A stretch of DNA of 56,234 nucleotides, taken from the NCBI GenBank assembly GCA_021325175.1, contig JAJPHS010000077.1, positions 1-56,234 of the forward strand, written 5' to 3'. Every line of letters starts with the position of its first letter. The first letter of the stretch is position 1. The DNA is from Terriglobia bacterium. GTDB lineage: Bacteria > Acidobacteriota > Terriglobia > Bryobacterales > Bryobacteraceae. Positions 51,193 to 56,234 of the stretch are shown here, in pieces. The notes beneath the pieces were generated by a model. It worked only from the letters and a program-made list of their open reading frames with translations. It was not told the DNA's origin and ran no database searches. The position numbers were made by a program, and so were the translations under genes.

Positions 51193-52908
51193 ATGCTGAA
51201 TGGCGCACAAATCGTGCTGGAATGTCTGGGGCGGGAAAAAGTCGAATGCATTTTCGGATATCCCGGGGGAGTGACGCTGCCGCTTTATGACGCGATGTAC
51301 GACTCGCCGATTCGCCACGTTCTGGTGCGGCATGAGCAGAACGCGTGCTTTGCGGCCGAAGGCTGGGCGCGGGCGACGGGGCGGGTGGGGGTGTGCTGCG
51401 CGACCTCGGGTCCGGGGGCGACGAATCTGGTGACGGGCCTGGTGGACGCGATGATGGATTCGATCCCGATCGTGGCGATTACCGGCCAGGTCTCGACGCG
51501 TTTGATCGGCAGCGACGCGTTTCAGGAGGCGGACACGTTCGGCATCACGCGGTCCTGCACCAAGCACAATTTTCTGGTGAAGACGCTGGCGGATCTGCCG
51601 CGGGCGATCCACGAAGCTTTTCACATTGCGGCGACGGGGCGGCCGGGACCGGTGCTGGTGGATATTCCCAAGGATGTTTTTCAGGCGCAGGGGCGATACG
51701 CTCCGGTGTCTTCGATTCACTTGCCGGGGTACAAAGTTTTCACGGAAGGCCACGCCGGCCAGATCCGGCGCGCGGCGCAGATGATCTGGGAAGCGCGGCG
51801 GCCATTAGTGTACGCGGGCGGCGGGATCATCTCCGCCGATGCATCGGAGGAGCTGCGGGCCCTGGTCGAACAGGTCGACGCGCCCGCGGTATGCACGCTG
51901 ATGGCGCTCGGCGCGCTATCCGGCTCGCATCCGAATTTCGTGAGCATGCCGGGGATGCACGGCAGCTACGCGGCCAACATGGGAATGAGCGAGTCCGACC
52001 TGCTGATCGCGCTGGGCACGCGCTTTGACGACCGGGTGACGGGAAAGCTCAGCGGCTTTGCGCCTCACGCCAAAGTGATCCACGTCGATATCGATCCGGC
52101 GGAGATCGGAAAGAACCGCGCGGCGGATCTGCCTATTGTGGGCGACGTGAAGCGCGTGCTCAGGAAGCTGAATCAGGCGCTGGTCGATTCCGCCGAATTG
52201 AAACCGCTGAACGAAACGGCGCGCGCGGCCTGGCGGGAACGCGTCGCGGGCTGGAAACGCGAGCATCCGCTCGAGCCCGAATTTTCGAGCAGCGAAATCA
52301 AGCCGCAGCATCTGGTTCACGAAATCGACCGCATTTCGGCGGGCGAAGCGATCGTTGCAAGCGACGTCGGCCAGCATCAGATGTGGGCGGCGCAGTTAAT
52401 CCGCTTCAACCGGCCGCGGCTGTGGATTAACTCGGGCGGGCTCGGATCGATGGGGTTTGGCTTGCCGGCCGCCATTGGCGCGCAGATGGCGCGGCCCGAT
52501 GCGCTGGTGTTCGCGCTGGTGGGCGACGGCGGATTCCAGATGTCCATTCCGGAGCTGGCGACGATCGCCAATGAGCGGCTGCCGGTGAAGATCATCGTCA
52601 TGAACAACGGTCATCTGGGAATGGTGCGGCAATGGCAGACGCTTTTTTATCACAACCGGCTGTCGCAGGTGACGCTCGATGGATTTCCTGATCCGGAGAA
52701 ACTGGCGGGCGCTTATGGATTCCGGGGACGAACGGTCGAGACTCCGGGCGAGCTGCGGCGCGTCTTGCGGGAGTGCGTAGAGGAGCCGGGTCCGTATCTG
52801 CTGAACGTTCGCGTAACGCCCTTTGAAAATGTATATCCCATGGTGCCGGCCGGCGCGGCGATCACGGAAATGGTGCTCGCTTCGCCGCAGCCGGTGGAGG
52901 TGGCCTAG
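51193..52908 (+). CDS. ilvB: Acetolactate synthase large (catalytic) subunit
   Basis: 571 residues. It condenses two pyruvates, or pyruvate with 2-oxobutyrate, in the first common step to Val, Leu and Ile. The ThDP-activating Glu48 lies in VRHEQNACFAAEGWARATG. The FAD-binding central domain includes LLIALGTRFDDRVTGKL. The Mg/ThDP motif begins at VGDGGFQMSIPELATI (~444) and ends NNGHLGMVRQWQ. It is a member of the biosynthetic AHAS group with FAD. It is controlled by the upstream leader and attenuator and followed at once by the regulatory subunit gene. Confidence 0.97.
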   Translation: MLNGAQIVLECLGREKVECIFGYPGGVTLPLYDAMYDSPIRHVLVRHEQNACFAAEGWARATGRVGVCCATSGPGATNLVTGLVDAMMDSIPIVAITGQVSTRLIGSDAFQEADTFGITRSCTKHNFLVKTLADLPRAIHEAFHIAATGRPGPVLVDIPKDVFQAQGRYAPVSSIHLPGYKVFTEGHAGQIRRAAQMIWEARRPLVYAGGGIISADASEELRALVEQVDAPAVCTLMALGALSGSHPNFVSMPGMHGSYAANMGMSESDLLIALGTRFDDRVTGKLSGFAPHAKVIHVDIDPAEIGKNRAADLPIVGDVKRVLRKLNQALVDSAELKPLNETARAAWRERVAGWKREHPLEPEFSSSEIKPQHLVHEIDRISAGEAIVASDVGQHQMWAAQLIRFNRPRLWINSGGLGSMGFGLPAAIGAQMARPDALVFALVGDGGFQMSIPELATIANERLPVKIIVMNNGHLGMVRQWQTLFYHNRLSQVTLDGFPDPEKLAGAYGFRGRTVETPGELRRVLRECVEEPGPYLLNVRVTPFENVYPMVPAGAAITEMVLASPQPVEVA

Positions 52909-53442
52909 ATGCTGCAACTGATTTCCTTATTGATGGAAAACAAACCGGGCGCGTTGATGCGCGTCACCGGGTTGCTGACGGCGCGCGGCTACAACATCGA
53001 AAGCCTGACCGTGGCGCGGACGCTCGATCCGGAGCTTTCGCGAATGAGCATCGTGGTCGAGATCGAGCCGCACCAGCGCGCGCAGTTGATCAAGCAGATG
53101 AACAAGCTGATCAACGTGCTGCAAGCCATGGATCTGACCGAAGCTCCGGCGGTGCAGCGCGAGCTGGCGCTGGTGCGCGTGCGGGTGAGCCGCGAGAATC
53201 GCACGGTGATTCTGAAGGAAGCGGAAATTTTCGGCGCGCGGCCGGTCGATTCCTCGCTTGAGGGATTCGCGCTGGAGGTCACGGGCGATCCGGAAAAAAT
53301 CGACGAATTTATCGCGGTTATGGGCGCTTACGGCGAGATCGAAGTGACCAGGTCGGGATTGGTGGCGGTATCGCTGGAGGCGAAGAAGCCGCGCCTGTCG
53401 CCGCCGGTGATGAAGGAAGAAGGAGTGGCGCAGAGCGCGTAA
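52909..53442 (+). CDS. ilvN: Acetolactate synthase small (regulatory) subunit
   Basis: 177 residues. The N-terminal ACT domain (~2-75: [29 protein letters not shown]) binds valine for feedback inhibition. The C-terminal domain (~80-160) activates the catalytic subunit and has [10 protein letters not shown] and [20 protein letters not shown]. The ATG directly abuts the ilvB stop (TAG|ATG). It is named ilvN here; ilvH is the usual alternative name for this long form. Confidence 0.96.
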   Translation: MLQLISLLMENKPGALMRVTGLLTARGYNIESLTVARTLDPELSRMSIVVEIEPHQRAQLIKQMNKLINVLQAMDLTEAPAVQRELALVRVRVSRENRTVILKEAEIFGARPVDSSLEGFALEVTGDPEKIDEFIAVMGAYGEIEVTRSGLVAVSLEAKKPRLSPPVMKEEGVAQSA

Positions 53443-53479
53443 GCGCGGCGGCGGGAATCGAAGGGGAGCGGAGAAAACA

Positions 53480-54502
53480 ATGCCTAGAAGATTTTATGAA
53501 AAAGACGGCGATTTATCGCTTTTAAAGGACAAGACCATCGCGATTATCGGCTATGGCAGCCAGGGGCACGCCCACGCGCTCAACCTGCGCGATTCCGGGC
53601 TGGACGTGGTGGTCGGCTTGAGCGAACCCAGCGCCAGCCGGGCGAAGGCGCAATCGGCCGGGCTGCGCGTGCTTTCCACCTCGGACGCGGCCAAAGCCGC
53701 GAGCGTAATTATGGTGCTGACGCCGGATCACGTTCAGGCCGATATTTATCACCATGACATTGCGCCGCATCTGGCGGCTGGAAAAACGCTGATGTTCGCG
53801 CACGGCTTCAACATTCATTACGAGCAGATTAAACCCGCGCCGAACGTGGACGTATCCATGATTGCGCCGAAGGCGCCGGGGCATCGCGTGCGCGAGCTGT
53901 TCAGCGAAGGCGCCGGCGTGCCGGCGCTGGTTGCGGTGCATCAGGATGCGTCGGGACGGGCTCTCGAGCAGGCGCTCGCCTACGCGCTGGCGCTCGGATG
54001 CCTGAAGGCCGGCGTGATCGAGACGACTTTCAAGGAAGAAACGGAAAGCGATCTGTTCGGCGAGCAGGCGGTGCTCTGCGGCGGAGTCTGCGAATTGATT
54101 CGCGCCGGGTTCGAAACGCTGGTGGAAGCCGGCTACGCGCCGGAGATCGCCTATTTCGAGTGTCTCCACGAATTAAAGCTGATTGTTGATCTGATTCAGG
54201 AGGGCGGCTTGGGTTATATGCGCTTTTCCGTTTCCGACACCGCCGAGTACGGCGATTACACGCGCGGCAAGCGCGTGGTGAACGCGGGAACGCGCCGGGA
54301 GATGAAGGCGATCCTGAGCGAAGTGCAATCGGGCGAGTTCGCGCGCCAATGGATCGAGGAAAACAAGACCGGCCGGCGTAATTTTCTGGCAATGCGCGAG
54401 GAAGCGAAAAATCAGCCGCTGGAGCGCGTAGGAGCGGAACTGCGGCAAATGATGCCATTCCTGAAAAAGAAAAAGGAAACGGGTATCCCCGCGGGCGCCT
54501 GA
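53480..54502 (+). CDS. ilvC: Ketol-acid reductoisomerase (class I)
   Basis: 340 residues. It isomerises and reduces acetolactate or acetohydroxybutyrate. The Rossmann motif is [19 protein letters not shown] (~22-40), and the C-terminal knotted domain has the two-Mg site in [19 protein letters not shown]. The cofactor-specificity loop reads [12 protein letters not shown]: the Arg commonly seen after GL is Ser here, while the last Ser of the loop is kept. NADPH use is still likely but not certain. A GGGGAG ribosome site precedes the ATG. Confidence 0.97.
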   Translation: MPRRFYEKDGDLSLLKDKTIAIIGYGSQGHAHALNLRDSGLDVVVGLSEPSASRAKAQSAGLRVLSTSDAAKAASVIMVLTPDHVQADIYHHDIAPHLAAGKTLMFAHGFNIHYEQIKPAPNVDVSMIAPKAPGHRVRELFSEGAGVPALVAVHQDASGRALEQALAYALALGCLKAGVIETTFKEETESDLFGEQAVLCGGVCELIRAGFETLVEAGYAPEIAYFECLHELKLIVDLIQEGGLGYMRFSVSDTAEYGDYTRGKRVVNAGTRREMKAILSEVQSGEFARQWIEENKTGRRNFLAMREEAKNQPLERVGAELRQMMPFLKKKKETGIPAGA

Positions 54503-54514
54503 GCTGGCGGGAAA

Positions 54515-54531
54515 GGCGGCCCGATGCCGCC
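54515..54531 (+). repeat. Intercistronic hairpin between ilvC and cimA
   Basis: GGCGGC (54515-54520) and GCCGCC (54526-54531) form a perfect 6-bp GC stem with a 5-base loop. Six T follow nine bases later (54541-54546), directly before the cimA ribosome site AAGGAG. It could be a weak, partial terminator or an RNA processing or stability element that lowers cimA expression relative to ilvC. The T-run is too far from the stem for a strong terminator. Confidence 0.4.
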
Positions 54532-54557
54532 GGATCGTGATTTTTTAAGGAGCACAA

Positions 54558-56135
54558 ATGAAGGTTTTCACACTCGACACGACATTACGCGACGGAACCC
54601 AAGGCGAAAATGTCGGTTTTTCCCCCGAAGACAAGCTGCTGATCGCACGCAAGCTGGACGAGCTGGGCATCGATTACATCGAAGGCGGATGGCCGGGATC
54701 AAACGTTCGCGACACGGAGTTTTTCGAGGCCGCGCGCGATTTAAAGCTGAACCACGCCCGGATGGCCGCGTTCGGCTCGGTGCGCGCGCCGGGAAAGCGT
54801 GTCGAAGACGACCCCAGCATTCAGGCTTTGCTCGACGCGGATACGCCGGTGGTTTCGATCTTCGGCAAATCGCTCGCCGCGCGGGGCGTGAGCGAGGAAG
54901 AAAACCTGGCTATGATCGCCGATACCGTGCGCTATCTCAAGTCGCGCGGCAAGGAAGTTTTCTACGACGCCGAGCATTTCTTCGACGGCTACGCGGCGAA
55001 TCGGGACTTCGCGCTGCGGACGATCGAGGCGGCCAAAAACGCAGGAGCGGATCTGCTGGTGTTATGCGACACCAATGGCGGGACGCTCACCAGCCGCATC
55101 GCGGCGATCTGCGCGGAGGTGCGGCGGAAATTCGACGGCGTTCTGGGCATCCACACGCATAACGATGCAGATTTGGCGGTGGCGAACACGCTGGCCGCGG
55201 TCGAGCAGGGGTTCACGCACGTGCAGGGATGCATCAACGGCTATGGAGAACGCTGCGGCAACGCCAATCTGATCTCGGTTCTGGCCAATCTCGAATTAAA
55301 AATGGGACACCAGACGATCGGCAAGGAACGGCTGCAAAATCTGACGAGCACGGCGCGCTTTGTCGCCGAGCTGGCGAATCTGCCGCTGCGCGGCGATCAG
55401 CCCTACGTCGGCCACAGCGCGTTTGCGCACAAAGGCGGCGTGCACGTGAGCGCAGTTTTAAAGAACGCCGCCTACGAGCACATCGATCCCAAGGCGGTCG
55501 GAAACCGGCAGCGCGTCCTGCTGAGCGATCTTTCGGGCCGCGGCGGCGTGCTCTATAAATTGAAGCAGCACGGCCTGGAAGACAAGCTCGACGAAGCGGG
55601 CCGGCGCGAGCTGCTCGATCGCATCCGGCAGATGGAGATGCAGGGCTACGAACTGGAAGCGGCCGAAGGCACGTTCGAGCTGGTGGTTCGCGAGGCGCTG
55701 AATCCAGGGCTGAAATTTTTCGAAGTGCTCAGCTACGAGGTGAAGACGACGGCGCTCGGCTCGACGGCGACGGTAACGCTGAAGGCGCGGGACGGCGTCC
55801 ACACCGCGACGGCGGCGGGCAACGGTCCGGTGAACGCGCTGGACGTGGCGCTGCGGAATTGTCTCGCGAGTCTTTATCCGGAGATCGCGGACGTGCGGCT
55901 GACCGATTACAAGGTCCGGATGCTTGACGCCAAGAAAGGAACGGCGGCGCGGGCGCGCGCGCTGATCGAGTGGAGCGACCATCGACGAAGCTGGACCACG
56001 GTCGGCATTTCCGAGAACACCATCGAGGCAAGCTGGTTCGCGCTGGTGGACGCGCTGCGGCTTGAATTGATGCGGCTGGCGGAAAAGGACCCGACCATCG
56101 AGCGCGTGGTCGAGGATTACTGCTGGGGTGTTTGA
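54558..56135 (+). CDS. cimA: (R)-citramalate synthase
   Basis: 525 residues. The DRE-TIM metallolyase barrel (~1-300) has DTTLRDGTQGENVGFSPEDK, the CimA/homocitrate-type IEGGWPGSNVRDTEFF, GIHTHNDADLAVANTL (metal His) and INGYGERCGNANL. A LeuA-like C-terminal allosteric domain (~390-515) follows. The IEGGWPGSN block separates CimA from 2-isopropylmalate synthase. It condenses pyruvate and acetyl-CoA to citramalate, giving 2-oxobutyrate without threonine for isoleucine synthesis, which fits its place after ilvBNC. A good AAGGAG ribosome site precedes it. Confidence 0.93.
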   Translation: MKVFTLDTTLRDGTQGENVGFSPEDKLLIARKLDELGIDYIEGGWPGSNVRDTEFFEAARDLKLNHARMAAFGSVRAPGKRVEDDPSIQALLDADTPVVSIFGKSLAARGVSEEENLAMIADTVRYLKSRGKEVFYDAEHFFDGYAANRDFALRTIEAAKNAGADLLVLCDTNGGTLTSRIAAICAEVRRKFDGVLGIHTHNDADLAVANTLAAVEQGFTHVQGCINGYGERCGNANLISVLANLELKMGHQTIGKERLQNLTSTARFVAELANLPLRGDQPYVGHSAFAHKGGVHVSAVLKNAAYEHIDPKAVGNRQRVLLSDLSGRGGVLYKLKQHGLEDKLDEAGRRELLDRIRQMEMQGYELEAAEGTFELVVREALNPGLKFFEVLSYEVKTTALGSTATVTLKARDGVHTATAAGNGPVNALDVALRNCLASLYPEIADVRLTDYKVRMLDAKKGTAARARALIEWSDHRRSWTTVGISENTIEASWFALVDALRLELMRLAEKDPTIERVVEDYCWGV

Positions 56136-56176
56136 AAGCGGCCGCGCCGGCCGCAAATGCTAGAATCGTTGAGAGC

Positions 56177-56234
56177 GGGCCGGTAGCTCAGTTGGTAGAG
56201 CATCGCACTTTTAATGCGGTGGTCGCGGGTTCGA
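56177..56234 (+). tRNA. tRNA-Lys (UUU), truncated by the window edge
   Basis: The acceptor 5' strand GGGCCGG (56177-56183), D-stem GCTC/GAGC (56186-56189 and 56198-56201), anticodon stem TCGCA/TGCGG and loop CTTTTAA with anticodon TTT (56210-56212) are all in place. The sequence then enters the variable loop and T-arm (GCGGGTTCGA) and is cut at the window end. In the 41 bp between cimA and this gene there is a GCGGCC/GGCCGC inverted repeat without a T-run. Confidence 0.96.

Noticed and set aside
56138..56155. GCGGCC/GGCCGC inverted repeat after cimA
   Set aside because: It has a short stem without a following T-run and overlaps very GC-rich sequence where such repeats arise by chance, so it is not called as a terminator.
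1..56234. CRISPR arrays, rRNA genes, prophage or integron features
   Set aside because: No regularly spaced repeats, rRNA-like sequence, phage structural genes or integrase were seen on either strand.

Overview
The window most resembles a chromosomal segment of an Acidobacteriota bacterium, probably from the Bryobacterales/Solibacter group. This is inference from content: GC-rich coding sequence, a ~1,180-residue TonB-dependent-receptor-like protein with an N-terminal carboxypeptidase-regulatory domain, many Tat-exported or secreted enzymes, LPS genes (so a Gram-negative envelope), a CimA-type leucine-family operon and many 4-base ATGA gene overlaps. No phage, plasmid or CRISPR features were seen. 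The only mobile DNA is a wrecked IS21-family element at the left edge.

Layout. 1-770: IS21 remnant made of two istA pieces in opposite orientation plus an IS end. 893-3687 (minus): frameshifted Uma2 gene, Fur-family regulator and an FHA-GAF-PP2C phosphatase. 3763-5366 (minus): histidine kinase and OmpR-type regulator. 5416-9752: membrane protein, fatty-acid desaturase, glycine C-acetyltransferase, then triosephosphate isomerase. 9749-15947: secreted proteins, a WaaA-LpxK fusion, nadD and a polytopic membrane protein. 15889-19600: exported amidohydrolase, VOC protein and Gfo/Idh/MocA oxidoreductase. 19597-21047: an ECF41-type sigma factor and its carboxymuconolactone-decarboxylase-like partner, with two face-to-face ECF41-type promoters. 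21135-22526: M20 peptidase. 22550-30556: a pectin/uronate locus (outer-membrane receptor, divergent uronate isomerase, tagaturonate epimerase and GH28 polygalacturonase). 30571-33809 (minus): secretin with TPR and cohesin-like domains and two pseudopilins. 33880-39675: smpB, P450, secreted protein, outer-membrane barrel and an ATP-grasp-like protein. 39844-44749: typA, der and an altronate dehydratase. 44786-50832: DsbA-like thioredoxin, M28-PDZ peptidase, DinB, a CxxCH protein and a GT2 glycosyltransferase. 50910-56135: promoter, leader peptide, attenuator, ilvB, ilvN, ilvC and cimA. 56177 to the right edge: tRNA-Lys, cut by the window.

How the parts work together. The pectin locus would take up and cleave oligogalacturonides (receptor, GH28) and convert galacturonate to tagaturonate and on to fructuronate (UxaC-like, UxaE-like). 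A UxaA-type dehydratase lies 14 kb away. The ilv-cimA operon supports branched-chain amino-acid synthesis with a citramalate route to isoleucine, and it carries a complete-looking transcription attenuator. The sigma-factor pair forms a self-contained regulatory module whose two promoters match the ECF41 consensus base for base at the core positions.
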